Below, one piece after another: positions 24,202 to 33,701 of a stretch of 64,000 nt of DNA. Under the pieces are notes generated by a model. The model was given only the letters and a program-made list of their open reading frames with translations. It did no database searches and was not told where the DNA came from. Positions within the stretch are counted from its first letter, which is position 1, and each line of letters opens with the position of its first letter. Source of the stretch: Exiguobacterium acetylicum DSM 20416 (GTDB taxonomy: Bacteria; Bacillota; Bacilli; Exiguobacteriales; Exiguobacteriaceae); NCBI RefSeq assembly GCF_000702605.1, contig NZ_JNIR01000001.1, positions 3,098,841-3,162,840 on the forward strand. Direction: 5' to 3'. A program made the position numbers and the translations under genes.

Positions 24202-25512
24202 ATGAAATTCAAAAAAACGAAACTCGTTGCTGCAGCATCAGTCCTGACATTATCCGCATTCCTTGCTGCTTGTGGTGGAGAAGATGAGCAACAAACGAAA
24301 ACGAAAGACGGTAAGACGATCGTCACATGGTGGGGCTGGGCGCCACAACCTGAAGCGGGGAAAGCAGTCGTTGATGCGTTCAACGAATCGCAAGACAAAT
24401 ACGTCGTTCAATTCAAACGCTACAGTGAAGACTATGAAAAACAATTACAAGTCGCGATGTTGTCAGGTAAGGGTCCAGACATCATCGGTCTAAAAGAACC
24501 GATGATCCAGCAGTACAAGGATCGTGTCGTACCCGTTGATTCGTACATGGATAAAGCAGCAGGCAAAGGCTGGAAAGACAAGTTCGTCGAGCTTGGAATC
24601 GAACAAACGACACTCGACGGTAAACAATATGCAGTGCCAATCGGGTTCACAGGTCAAGCGTACTTGATGTACAACAAGACGATGCTCGACAAATACGGCG
24701 TGACACCACCGAAGAACTACAAAGAAACAGTCAGTGCAGTCAAGAAGATCAAAGACTCAGGCGATAAAGTCATCCCACTCATGCTCGGAGCAAAAGATGC
24801 GTGGATCGATATCGACGTCTACAACGTCCTCAGTCACCAAGTCGCACCAGGCTACATCCAAAAAGTTCTTTCGGGTGAAGCGAAGTGGACAGACGACGAG
24901 ATGGTCAAAACAGCGCAAATCTGGCAAGACCTCTTCAAGGATAAAGTCTTCCAAGAAGGTGCACTTGGTTTAGCGACGTACAATGACGGGATGAACCAAT
25001 TCTTCGATAAAAAAGCAGCGATGTGGGTCATCGGTTCATGGGAAGCACACTCGATGACGACGAAAGAGAAAAAAGAAAAATGGAAAATCGATGATGAGCT
25101 CGGATTCGTTCCACTCCCGAACTTAGCAGGCGGAACAGAGCAACCCGTCATCGCATCGATCGACATGGCACTTGGTGTCAACAAAGAGTCAAAACAACAA
25201 GAAGGTGCAGCGGAGTTCATCGCCTTCATGAGCCAAGGAAAAGGACAAGAAGTCTACATGGGTGAGTTCGAGATGGCACCTGGAATCAAGGACGTCAAAG
25301 TCGATTCAGATGCTGCCTTCACATCGGAAGGTGAAAAAGAGTCGTACAAGATGTTGAACGAAACATTAGCAAAAGCGGTTGCTAGCCGTGGTATCCGGGA
25401 TACGAAATTAAACGATATCCTCGGTAAGGAACTTCAAAATATCGCGACAGGACAAGATCCGAAAGAAGCATTACAACGCGTTCAAGACGCAGCGGATCAA
25501 TCAGCGAAATAA
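24202..25512 (+). CDS. ABC transporter sugar-binding lipoprotein (family 1)
   Basis: 436 residues. A lipoprotein signal with the lipobox LAAC places the lipidated Cys at residue 24. The mature protein has the MalE-like pattern of family-1 solute-binding proteins (TIVTWWGWAPQPEAGKAVV; MLSGKGPDIIGLKEP; PIGFTGQAYLMYNKTML). It should capture oligosaccharides outside the membrane and deliver them to the two permeases encoded next. The downstream GH42 and GH36 genes point to alpha- and beta-galactosides. AAGGGGAGCTCTTAC precedes the ATG. Confidence 0.92.
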   Translation: MKFKKTKLVAAASVLTLSAFLAACGGEDEQQTKTKDGKTIVTWWGWAPQPEAGKAVVDAFNESQDKYVVQFKRYSEDYEKQLQVAMLSGKGPDIIGLKEPMIQQYKDRVVPVDSYMDKAAGKGWKDKFVELGIEQTTLDGKQYAVPIGFTGQAYLMYNKTMLDKYGVTPPKNYKETVSAVKKIKDSGDKVIPLMLGAKDAWIDIDVYNVLSHQVAPGYIQKVLSGEAKWTDDEMVKTAQIWQDLFKDKVFQEGALGLATYNDGMNQFFDKKAAMWVIGSWEAHSMTTKEKKEKWKIDDELGFVPLPNLAGGTEQPVIASIDMALGVNKESKQQEGAAEFIAFMSQGKGQEVYMGEFEMAPGIKDVKVDSDAAFTSEGEKESYKMLNETLAKAVASRGIRDTKLNDILGKELQNIATGQDPKEALQRVQDAADQSAK

Positions 25513-25584
25513 GACTCGACAGTGAAGTGGTACGCCTGCGTGCCACTTCCTGATTTTTGGACTTGAGGAAAGTGGGGAATCCAT

Positions 25585-26547
25585 ATGCAGACAGAGCGAC
25601 AGGAATTGCCGATTAAACCAAAAGCAGAACCGCTCCAGCCGGTAGCGACACGTACGCCTGCGCCAAGGAAGAAAAAGAACATGAAGCGGAACATGGTCGG
25701 ATGGGCTTTCGTTGCCCCGATCGTCTTGTTCGTCGTCAGCTTCATCTATTATGGGATCTTCTATAACGCCTATAACTCGTTCTTCTCGTGGGACGGAATC
25801 TCGTTTGACAAAGCGTTCGTCGGACTCGACAACTATGCTGAGATGTTCCAAGATCCAGACTTCTATCTCTCGCTGAAGAATACGTTCATCTTCACGATTT
25901 TAACAGTCACGATCCAAGCCGGTATCGGTCTTGTCTTGGCGTACTTCCTGCATACACCGGGACCAATGCGGACGGCGATGAAGTCGGTCTTCTTCTTCCC
26001 GGTCGTCTTGAGCCCTGTCGTACTCGGTGCGGCATTCTCACAAATCTATGATTTCCAGTTTGGTTACATCAATGAGTTCCTCCGTGCAATTGGTCTCGGT
26101 AGCCTCGAACAGAACTGGCTCGGTGACCCGGATATCGCGCTTTATTCCGTCATTGCAATCAACATCTTCCAGTGGACGGGTTCTTCAATGGTCATGTACT
26201 ACATGGCGATGTTGACGATTGAGAAGGAAATCTTCGAAGCAGCAAAAATCGATGGAGCTGGATTCTTCCGGACACTGTGGAGCATCGTCTTCCCGAACTT
26301 GAAAGGAACGACGTTCACACTTTCGATCCTCGGTGTCATCGGTGGTCTGAAGACGTTTGACTTAGTCTGGATCACAACAGCCGGCGGACCGGGATCGTCG
26401 ACGGAGTTCATTTCGACTTATCTATTCCGGAAATCGATGTTGCAACAGGAAGTTGGTTACTCGAGTGCTGTTGCCATCATCCTGTTGACGATTGCCTTAC
26501 TCATCACGTACTTCCAATTGCGCGTACAAAAGAAAATGGATAACTAA
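25585..26547 (+). CDS. ABC sugar permease (MalF/UgpA type)
   Basis: 320 residues with six main membrane segments after a basic, proline-rich N-terminus (about 1-35). The EAA loop is present as EAAKIDGAGFFRTLWSIVFPNL, the contact for the ATPase. It forms the membrane channel with the next permease. AAAGTGGGGAATCCAT precedes the ATG. No ATPase gene is present in the operon. Confidence 0.92.
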   Translation: MQTERQELPIKPKAEPLQPVATRTPAPRKKKNMKRNMVGWAFVAPIVLFVVSFIYYGIFYNAYNSFFSWDGISFDKAFVGLDNYAEMFQDPDFYLSLKNTFIFTILTVTIQAGIGLVLAYFLHTPGPMRTAMKSVFFFPVVLSPVVLGAAFSQIYDFQFGYINEFLRAIGLGSLEQNWLGDPDIALYSVIAINIFQWTGSSMVMYYMAMLTIEKEIFEAAKIDGAGFFRTLWSIVFPNLKGTTFTLSILGVIGGLKTFDLVWITTAGGPGSSTEFISTYLFRKSMLQQEVGYSSAVAIILLTIALLITYFQLRVQKKMDN

Positions 26548-26560
26548 GGAGGAACGACCC

Positions 26561-27346
26561 ATGGATGTAGAATCTAAAAAAAGCCGCTGGATGATCAACC
26601 TTGTATTGGTGCTGGCATCAATCGTCTGGTTATTCCCGATTTTCGTCATGTTCAAAGAGAGTCTCCGAATCAATGGATTCGACAACTATATCGCGACACT
26701 GCAAAACCCGAACTTCCCAACGTTCGTCTTCAACAGTTTCTTCGTTGCCTTCTTCATGATCATCATCTCGATCACGATTCTGGCATTCGCGGCGTTCGCC
26801 TTCTCGAAACTTGAGTTTGCTGGAAAACGCCTTTTGTTCAACATGGTCTTAGCGGGTCTGATGTTACCCGTCGCTTCGATGATCGTTCCATTGTTCTTCA
26901 CGCTCCGTTCGTTTGACGGACTGAACAACCACTGGGGACTGATCGGAGCGGAAGTCGCATTCTTCTTACCATTCGGTCTGATGCTCATCAAAGGGTACTT
27001 CGATGAACTACCAAACGAACTGATGGAAGCCGCGTATATCGATGGGGCGACGATTCTTGAAGTCTTCTTCAAAGTTATGCTACCGCTCGCAAAACCAGCC
27101 CTCGCAACAGCTTTAATCTATGCGTTCCTTAACTCATGGAACGAATACTTGATGGTTCTTACGTTCATGACGGATCCTGCCTATCAGACAGTGACGATGG
27201 CACCAAGTTTCTTCAAAGATGCACTCGGTGGGGACCCAGGAAAAATCTACGCGTCACTTGTTTTGATCAGTTTACCGACGATGATCTTCTATATCTTCTT
27301 CCAACGTTTCTTCCAAAAAGGAATGACGGCGGGTGCAGTAAAATAA
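26561..27346 (+). CDS. ABC sugar permease (MalG/UgpE type)
   Basis: 261 residues with six membrane segments and the EAA loop EAAYIDGATILEVFFKVMLPL. TAAGGAGGAACGACCC gives the start at 26561; an upstream in-frame ATG overlaps the first permease. The spacing of 13 bases from the MalF-type gene indicates a translational pair. The C-terminus FFQRFFQKGMTAGAVK is typical of MalG-like proteins. Confidence 0.92.
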   Translation: MDVESKKSRWMINLVLVLASIVWLFPIFVMFKESLRINGFDNYIATLQNPNFPTFVFNSFFVAFFMIIISITILAFAAFAFSKLEFAGKRLLFNMVLAGLMLPVASMIVPLFFTLRSFDGLNNHWGLIGAEVAFFLPFGLMLIKGYFDELPNELMEAAYIDGATILEVFFKVMLPLAKPALATALIYAFLNSWNEYLMVLTFMTDPAYQTVTMAPSFFKDALGGDPGKIYASLVLISLPTMIFYIFFQRFFQKGMTAGAVK

Positions 27347-27371
27347 TTGTTTTTGCGTAAGGAGGAGCACA

Positions 27372-29366
27372 ATGTATTTAGGAGTCGATTATTATCCAGA
27401 ACAAACACCACGAGCACTATGGGAGGAAGATTTCCGGCTGATGAAGGAACTTGGCGTCAACGTCGTTCGTCTCGCAGAATTCGCTTGGTCCATGATGGAG
27501 CCGGAAGAAGGCGTCTATGACTTCAGCTTTTGGGATGACGTCATCGAACGCTTGAGTGCGGAAGGATTCGACATCGTACTCGGAACACCAACTGCGACAC
27601 CACCGGCTTGGTTATGTACGAAGTATCCAGAAATCTTACCGGTCGATGAGAACGGTGTGACAATCAGCTTTGGTGCTCGTCGCCATTATACGGTCCACAG
27701 CGAAACCTACCAGCGTCTATCCGTCAAGATCACGGAAGAGATGGCGAAACGATATGGTCAACATCCTCGTGTCATCGGGTGGCAAACGGATAATGAATAC
27801 GGGCATGAGAAATCGGATCGTTCTTACGGCGATGTCGACCGCGCTGCTTTTCAGCGTTGGTTAGAGAACCGTTACGGAACGCTCGATGCCTTGAACGAAG
27901 CATGGGGAACCGTCTTCTGGAGTCAGACGTACACGGCGTGGGAGCAAATCCCGGTACCGCGTAAAGTCTATCAGGAACACAACCCATCCTTGCTCGTCGA
28001 CTTCGATCGCTTCTGTGCCGACGGCTATACGTACTACAACAAATTACAAGTTGATGTCTTACGTCGCTACATTCCAGAGAACGTCTTCATCACGCACAAT
28101 CTGGTCTACAGTGACATGGCGGTCAATCAGCAACAAATGGCGCAAGACCTCGATTACGTGGCGTTCGATAACTACCCAGTCTGGGGTGGACTACCGGAGC
28201 CGAACCGGTTCGAGAAGATGGCGAGTGATCACGATCTTTGCCGCTCTTCGAAGCAAGGAAAAGGGTTCTGGGTCATGGAACAGTTGAGTGGCGCACAAGG
28301 CTGGAGCAAAATCGGTTACTTGCCACGACCAGGACATATTCGCCTCTGGACGTACCAAGCGGTCGCGCGGGGAGCGGAAGCGATCGTCTACTTCCGCTTC
28401 CGGGCTGCTCATTTCGGAACAGAGGAGTTCTGTCACGGCATCATCGATCATGACGGCAAACCGAAGCGGAAATTCGAAGAAGTCAAACAGATCATGACGG
28501 AACTGAATACGTATGGCGATGAGATCAACGCGAGCCGTTATGACGCGAAAGTCGGTGTCTATTTCGATCAAGAAAACGTCTGGGCGTGGACACACCAGCC
28601 ACACAGTGATGCGTTTGATTTCCGGACGGAGTTCGTCCGCTTCTATGGTGGAGCGGTTCGTCAACAAGTCGCAACCGACATCGTCTTCCCAGGTGATGAT
28701 CTATCTCGTTATAAACTGATCATCGTTCCGCTCTATTTCTTAACGAATCCAACGTTCGATGACGCCTTGATTGCGTACATGGAACAAGGCGGTCACGTCA
28801 TCTTCACGTACCGGACAGGTGTTAAGGATGCACGGAATCATGTCGTACCGACGACGTTACCGGGTAAGTTCGCGCCGTATGCGGGCATCGAGATCGACGA
28901 ATATGAGTCACTCCAATCCGTTCAGCAACATCAGGTGACAGGCATCGGCGAGATGGTAGGACAATCTTCAACAGCCCGACTCTGGTGTGATCTTATTACA
29001 CCGACGACAGCAGAGACGCTCGCTGTCTATGAAGATACGTTCTATGAGGGTGTAGCGGCTGTGACGCGCAATGCCTATAAAGGAATGATTACCTACATCG
29101 GCTCATCGATTGATGATGCGATGATCGATACGATTTACCGTCAAGCGTTCACTGAGGCCGGCATCGAGATGATCGAGGCGCCGGATCAAGTCGAAATCGT
29201 GCGTCGTCATGGCGAAAAACGTGATTTCCTCTTCTTGATGAACCATGACACGAAAGAAACGCGGGACGTCACGTTAGACGGAACATACCAAGCATTGACA
29301 AAAGATGAGACATATCGTGGAACGGTCCAGCTCGCACCACTTGAGACACTGATTCTGACGACGTAA
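27372..29366 (+). CDS. Beta-galactosidase, GH42
   Basis: 664 residues, typical for GH42. The TIM barrel begins MYLGVDYYPEQTP. The acid/base Glu142 lies in TDNEYGHE and the nucleophile Glu303 in VMEQLSGAQ. A trimerisation domain and a C-terminal beta domain follow. There is no signal peptide, so it acts in the cytoplasm on imported beta-galactosides, releasing galactose for the Leloir genes downstream. AAGGAGGAGCACA precedes the ATG. Confidence 0.95.
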   Translation: MYLGVDYYPEQTPRALWEEDFRLMKELGVNVVRLAEFAWSMMEPEEGVYDFSFWDDVIERLSAEGFDIVLGTPTATPPAWLCTKYPEILPVDENGVTISFGARRHYTVHSETYQRLSVKITEEMAKRYGQHPRVIGWQTDNEYGHEKSDRSYGDVDRAAFQRWLENRYGTLDALNEAWGTVFWSQTYTAWEQIPVPRKVYQEHNPSLLVDFDRFCADGYTYYNKLQVDVLRRYIPENVFITHNLVYSDMAVNQQQMAQDLDYVAFDNYPVWGGLPEPNRFEKMASDHDLCRSSKQGKGFWVMEQLSGAQGWSKIGYLPRPGHIRLWTYQAVARGAEAIVYFRFRAAHFGTEEFCHGIIDHDGKPKRKFEEVKQIMTELNTYGDEINASRYDAKVGVYFDQENVWAWTHQPHSDAFDFRTEFVRFYGGAVRQQVATDIVFPGDDLSRYKLIIVPLYFLTNPTFDDALIAYMEQGGHVIFTYRTGVKDARNHVVPTTLPGKFAPYAGIEIDEYESLQSVQQHQVTGIGEMVGQSSTARLWCDLITPTTAETLAVYEDTFYEGVAAVTRNAYKGMITYIGSSIDDAMIDTIYRQAFTEAGIEMIEAPDQVEIVRRHGEKRDFLFLMNHDTKETRDVTLDGTYQALTKDETYRGTVQLAPLETLILTT

Positions 29367-29380
29367 GGAGGAAGAGAACC

Positions 29381-31504
29381 ATGGCAATCTTTGAAGTAGC
29401 AGGACGTCGTTTCGTCATCGAAGGGAAACGGGTCGCTCACGTCGTCACGATCGGTGCGAACGGCAAGCTGATTCACACGTATTTCGGTGCCAAGTTACCA
29501 TATCGAGATGATTATGAAGCGTTACCGAGTCCGGTCGTCGCACACAGTTCGTTTGAATCACCAGACGGTGTCGCGACATACGATTTCGTACCATTCGGTG
29601 AGATGTTGTATACGGAGCCGACATTAAAATCGGAACGAGAAGACGGACAACGGATTCACCAGTTCCAGTTTGAACGCTCTGAGCAGACAGAAACGAAATT
29701 GACGCTCTGGCTGTTTGATCCCTTGCAGGAGATGCGTGTCGGGGTTCAGTACGAAGTGTTCGCCGATTATGACATCATCGGTCGTTCAATCGTCGTCGAA
29801 AACACGGGACGATTACCTGTTCGTTTAACAGCAGCCCAGTCCTTTGCGATGGGACGCTGGCATCAACCGAATCTAAAACTGCATCATTTCGCTGGGATGT
29901 GGACAGGTGAGTTTAAGAAACAGATCACACCGGTGACACCAGGACGCCAGACGATTGAAAGTCGGCGTGGGGTGACGAGTCACCAAGCGAATCCCTGGTT
30001 CGCACTTGAGCAGGACGCGACAGAGGATAGCGGTGAAGTCGTTTACGGACATTTTGCTTATTCCGGCAACTGGGCGATTCACGTCGAACAAGATGCGTTC
30101 GGTTTCGTTCAGCTATCGGGCGGCATGAATCCGTTTGACTTCAGCTGGAAACTATCCCATCAACAGCAGTTGACGACACCAACATTCTACATCGGGTATG
30201 CGGACGGTTTCGCGGATATGAGTGCTCATGCGCATGCCTTTCAGCGGGACGTCATCATGCCACGTACGACCGATCGTCCAGTCCTTTATAACTCATGGGA
30301 AGCGACGTATTTCGATGTGACAGAGTCTGGTCAACGTGAACTCGTTGATCTTGCAGCAGGAATCGGTTGTGAACTGTTCGTCGTCGATGACGGATGGTTC
30401 GGCGAACGCCACTCCGATCAAGCGGGACTCGGTGACTGGCATGTCAATCGGGAAAAGTTCCCGAACGGTCTAGAACCTTTGATCTCGTATGTGAAACAAC
30501 AAGGCTTACAATTCGGTCTGTGGGTCGAACCGGAGATGGTCAACCCAGACTCTGATCTATACCGGGCGCATCCGGACTGGATTTACCATGCACGGGATGC
30601 GGTCCGGACGACGTCCCGGAATCAATACGTCTTAAATCTCGGATTACCAGAAGTCGAGCAATTCATTCTCGAGATGATGGATGATCTGCTAACGCGTCAC
30701 GCGATCGACTACATCAAATGGGACATGAACCGTGCCTTCTCGGAACCAGGTGTTCCAAAAGATCAGACGGATCGCCAACAAGAACTGTGGAAACGTCATG
30801 TCGATGCATTGTACCGGATCTTTGATGAATTGCGTCGCTTGCATCCGACGGTCGACTTCGAAGCCTGTGCCGGTGGTGGCGGACGAATCGACCTTGGAAT
30901 CCTCTCACGGACGGAACAAGTCTGGACGAGTGATAACACCGATCCACTTGATCGCTTACAAATTCAGCATGACTTCTCGTATGCCTACAATGCGAAGATG
31001 ATGAGCTGCTGGGTGACGGACGGACCAAACTGGTTGAATGGACGCAACGTACCACTTGCGACGCGATTCGTCTCTTCGATGCAAGGCACACTCGGCATCG
31101 GTGGCAACTTAAGCGAGTGGTCAACGGATGAACTTGCGGAAGCAAAAGGCTGGATCGAGACATACAAAGCGATTCGTCCGACGATTCAACGCGGCATCCA
31201 GTACCGCCTCTCTGCTTTTACACAACAGACGCCAAGCGTCATGCAGTATACATCAGAAGAAGAAACGGTCTTGCTCGCGATCGCGTCACTTCGACAATAC
31301 GGAACACACCAGTATCACTTCAAGCTCAAAGGACTCGACCCAGCAATGCGTTATCAAGTCGAGGACCGGACGTTAAGCGGCGCTTACTTGATGCAACAAG
31401 GCTTGACGTTCTCATACACGACAGACTATGAAGCCCGCTGCTTGCGGATTCAGCCAGTCCACCGTGCGCTCTCACTACTTGAATCAAAGGAGACGATCGT
31501 ATGA
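29381..31504 (+). CDS. Alpha-galactosidase, GH36
   Basis: 707 residues, the length of group I GH36 enzymes. An N-terminal beta-sandwich is followed by a barrel with the nucleophile Asp448 in YIKWDMNR and the acid/base Asp518 in TSDNTDPLDR. CAGGGGRIDLGIL lies between them. It is cytoplasmic, cleaving melibiose- or raffinose-type alpha-galactosides. It starts 14 bases after the GH42 gene and its stop overlaps galK by four bases (ATGA). Confidence 0.95.
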   Translation: MAIFEVAGRRFVIEGKRVAHVVTIGANGKLIHTYFGAKLPYRDDYEALPSPVVAHSSFESPDGVATYDFVPFGEMLYTEPTLKSEREDGQRIHQFQFERSEQTETKLTLWLFDPLQEMRVGVQYEVFADYDIIGRSIVVENTGRLPVRLTAAQSFAMGRWHQPNLKLHHFAGMWTGEFKKQITPVTPGRQTIESRRGVTSHQANPWFALEQDATEDSGEVVYGHFAYSGNWAIHVEQDAFGFVQLSGGMNPFDFSWKLSHQQQLTTPTFYIGYADGFADMSAHAHAFQRDVIMPRTTDRPVLYNSWEATYFDVTESGQRELVDLAAGIGCELFVVDDGWFGERHSDQAGLGDWHVNREKFPNGLEPLISYVKQQGLQFGLWVEPEMVNPDSDLYRAHPDWIYHARDAVRTTSRNQYVLNLGLPEVEQFILEMMDDLLTRHAIDYIKWDMNRAFSEPGVPKDQTDRQQELWKRHVDALYRIFDELRRLHPTVDFEACAGGGGRIDLGILSRTEQVWTSDNTDPLDRLQIQHDFSYAYNAKMMSCWVTDGPNWLNGRNVPLATRFVSSMQGTLGIGGNLSEWSTDELAEAKGWIETYKAIRPTIQRGIQYRLSAFTQQTPSVMQYTSEEETVLLAIASLRQYGTHQYHFKLKGLDPAMRYQVEDRTLSGAYLMQQGLTFSYTTDYEARCLRIQPVHRALSLLESKETIV

Positions 31505-32673
31505 CAGACCAGACGTTAGAAGCACAATTTGAACAGCGGTTTGGCTCACCGTCGACGCATCGCTTCTTTGCACCAGGACGGATCAACTTAATCGGTGAAC
31601 ATACGGATTACAATGGCGGTCACGTCTTTCCATGTGCGTTGACGTTCGGTACGCATGCGATCGCACGAAAACGAGACGATCAACGCTTCCGCTTCTACTC
31701 ACTGAATTTCGAGCAAGACGGCATCATCGAAGTCGCACTCGACGAACTTGCGTATGACGCGACGCACAGTTGGGCGAACTATGCGAAGGGGATGATTACA
31801 GTCTTACAGGAAGCCGGGTACCGAATCGATTCAGGATGTGACATCCTGATTCAAGGTGACATCCCGAATGGAGCTGGTCTTTCATCATCGGCTTCGCTTG
31901 AACTCGTCATCGGTGTCTTGCTCGATCGATTATACGGATTAGAGATTCCACGTCTTGATCTCGTCCGGTTCGGTCAACAAGTCGAAAACCGTTATATTGG
32001 CGTCAACAGTGGTATCATGGATCAGTTTGCGATCGGTATGGGAAAAGCGGGAGCGGGATTGTTGCTCGATTGTGAGACGCTCGATTATACGTATGCCCCA
32101 CTCGATTTGACGGGGTATACAATCATCATCATGAATACGAACAAACGCCGTGAATTGGCGGATTCGAAATACAATGAACGCCGGGCGGAATGTGAGACAG
32201 CACTCGCTTATCTCAATCAATTCACGCCACGGGAAGCACTCGGACAATGGACGACTTCAGAATTTGCAAAAGTCGCATGGGAAGACGAACGTTTGATGCG
32301 TCGCGCCCGCCATGCGATTTCAGAGAATGAACGAACGCTTCAGGCACTAGCAGCACTTGAAGCGGGAGAACTGACGACGTTCGGTCAGTTGATGAACGCT
32401 TCACACGTCTCGTTACGGGAAGATTATGAAGTGACAGGGATTGAACTCGATACACTCGTCGAAGCGGCTTGGGAACAACCGGGCGTGCTCGGCGCACGGA
32501 TGACAGGTGCTGGTTTTGGGGGCTGTGCGATTGCGATCGTTGAAGACGAGGCAGTCGACGCCTTCAAACAAGCTGTCGGCGAACATTATGAAGCACGGAT
32601 CGGTTACTCGGCGACGTTCTATACGGCGACGGTCGGTGACGGAGCACGTGAAATCGAACGGGAGGTCATCTAA
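31501..32673 (+). CDS. galK: Galactokinase
   Basis: 390 residues of the GHMP kinase family. The galactokinase signature GRINLIGEHTDYNGG lies near residue 25, the ATP loop GAGLSSSASLEL near 123, and the C-terminal GAGFGGCAIAI motif near 338. It phosphorylates galactose to galactose-1-phosphate. It is translationally coupled to the GH36 gene by a 4-base overlap, and galE starts on the base after its stop codon. Confidence 0.96.
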   Translation: MTDQTLEAQFEQRFGSPSTHRFFAPGRINLIGEHTDYNGGHVFPCALTFGTHAIARKRDDQRFRFYSLNFEQDGIIEVALDELAYDATHSWANYAKGMITVLQEAGYRIDSGCDILIQGDIPNGAGLSSSASLELVIGVLLDRLYGLEIPRLDLVRFGQQVENRYIGVNSGIMDQFAIGMGKAGAGLLLDCETLDYTYAPLDLTGYTIIIMNTNKRRELADSKYNERRAECETALAYLNQFTPREALGQWTTSEFAKVAWEDERLMRRARHAISENERTLQALAALEAGELTTFGQLMNASHVSLREDYEVTGIELDTLVEAAWEQPGVLGARMTGAGFGGCAIAIVEDEAVDAFKQAVGEHYEARIGYSATFYTATVGDGAREIEREVI

Positions 32674-33672
32674 ATGGCAACGTTAGTCGTAGGTGGAGCT
32701 GGTTATATCGGCTCCCATGCCGTCTATCAATTGATTGATGCCGGAAAGGATGTCGTCGTCATCGACCATCTGCAATCCGGACACCGTGAAGCGGTTCATC
32801 CGCAAGCGCGTCTATATGAAGGAGACATACGCGATCGTGCTTTTCTCGATCGCGTCTTTACGGAAGAGACGATTGAACAAGTCGTTCATTTCGCTGCTTT
32901 TTCACTCGTCGGCGAGTCGATGACGGAACCATTACGTTACTTTGATAACAACGTTTACGGGACACAAGTGTTGCTCGAAGCGATGACTGCTCATGACATC
33001 AAACAAATCGTCTTCTCTTCGACGGCAGCGACATACGGTGAACAGGAACAAATGCCGATTCTCGAAACAGCGGAAACACGTCCAACGAATGCCTATGGTG
33101 AGACGAAGTTGATGATGGAGAAGATGATGCGATGGTCTGAACAAGCGTATGGCTTACGTTACGTCGCGTTACGTTACTTTAATGTCGCCGGTGCACGGGC
33201 AACCGGAGAGATCGGGGAAGACCATACACCAGAAACACATTTGATTCCGCTCGTCCTTGAAGTCGCCAACCGACAACGGGCAGAAATTTCGATTTATGGC
33301 GATGATTATCCAACGCCGGATGGCACGTGCATTCGTGATTACATCCATGTTGAAGACTTGATCGATGCCCATATACGAGCACTCGATTATTTAGCGAATG
33401 GCAACGATAGTACGGTCTTTAACCTCGGTTCAAGCCAAGGGTTTTCCGTGCGAGAAATCATCGAAGCAGCTCGTCGTGTAACGGGACATCCGATTCCAGA
33501 ACGAATCATCGAACGTCGTGCAGGGGATCCGAGTATCTTGATCGCCGGATCCGCTAAAGCAAAAGAAGTTCTCGGCTGGACACCACAACGTACCGACATC
33601 GAAACAATCATCCGTGATGCTTGGAATTGGCATGCGCACAATCCAGAAGGATACCGGACGAGCGTTCGTTAA
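32674..33672 (+). CDS. galE: UDP-glucose 4-epimerase
   Basis: 332 residues, extended SDR family. GGAGYIGSH binds NAD, SSTAATYG contains the catalytic Ser, and YGETK gives Tyr141 and Lys145. It interconverts UDP-galactose and UDP-glucose so that GalT can cycle. There is no gap from galK; GAACGGGAGGTCATCTAA at the galK end supplies the RBS. Confidence 0.96.
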   Translation: MATLVVGGAGYIGSHAVYQLIDAGKDVVVIDHLQSGHREAVHPQARLYEGDIRDRAFLDRVFTEETIEQVVHFAAFSLVGESMTEPLRYFDNNVYGTQVLLEAMTAHDIKQIVFSSTAATYGEQEQMPILETAETRPTNAYGETKLMMEKMMRWSEQAYGLRYVALRYFNVAGARATGEIGEDHTPETHLIPLVLEVANRQRAEISIYGDDYPTPDGTCIRDYIHVEDLIDAHIRALDYLANGNDSTVFNLGSSQGFSVREIIEAARRVTGHPIPERIIERRAGDPSILIAGSAKAKEVLGWTPQRTDIETIIRDAWNWHAHNPEGYRTSVR

Positions 33673-33701
33673 AGAGAGACAGAATGAGGAGAGTGACGGC
33701 G

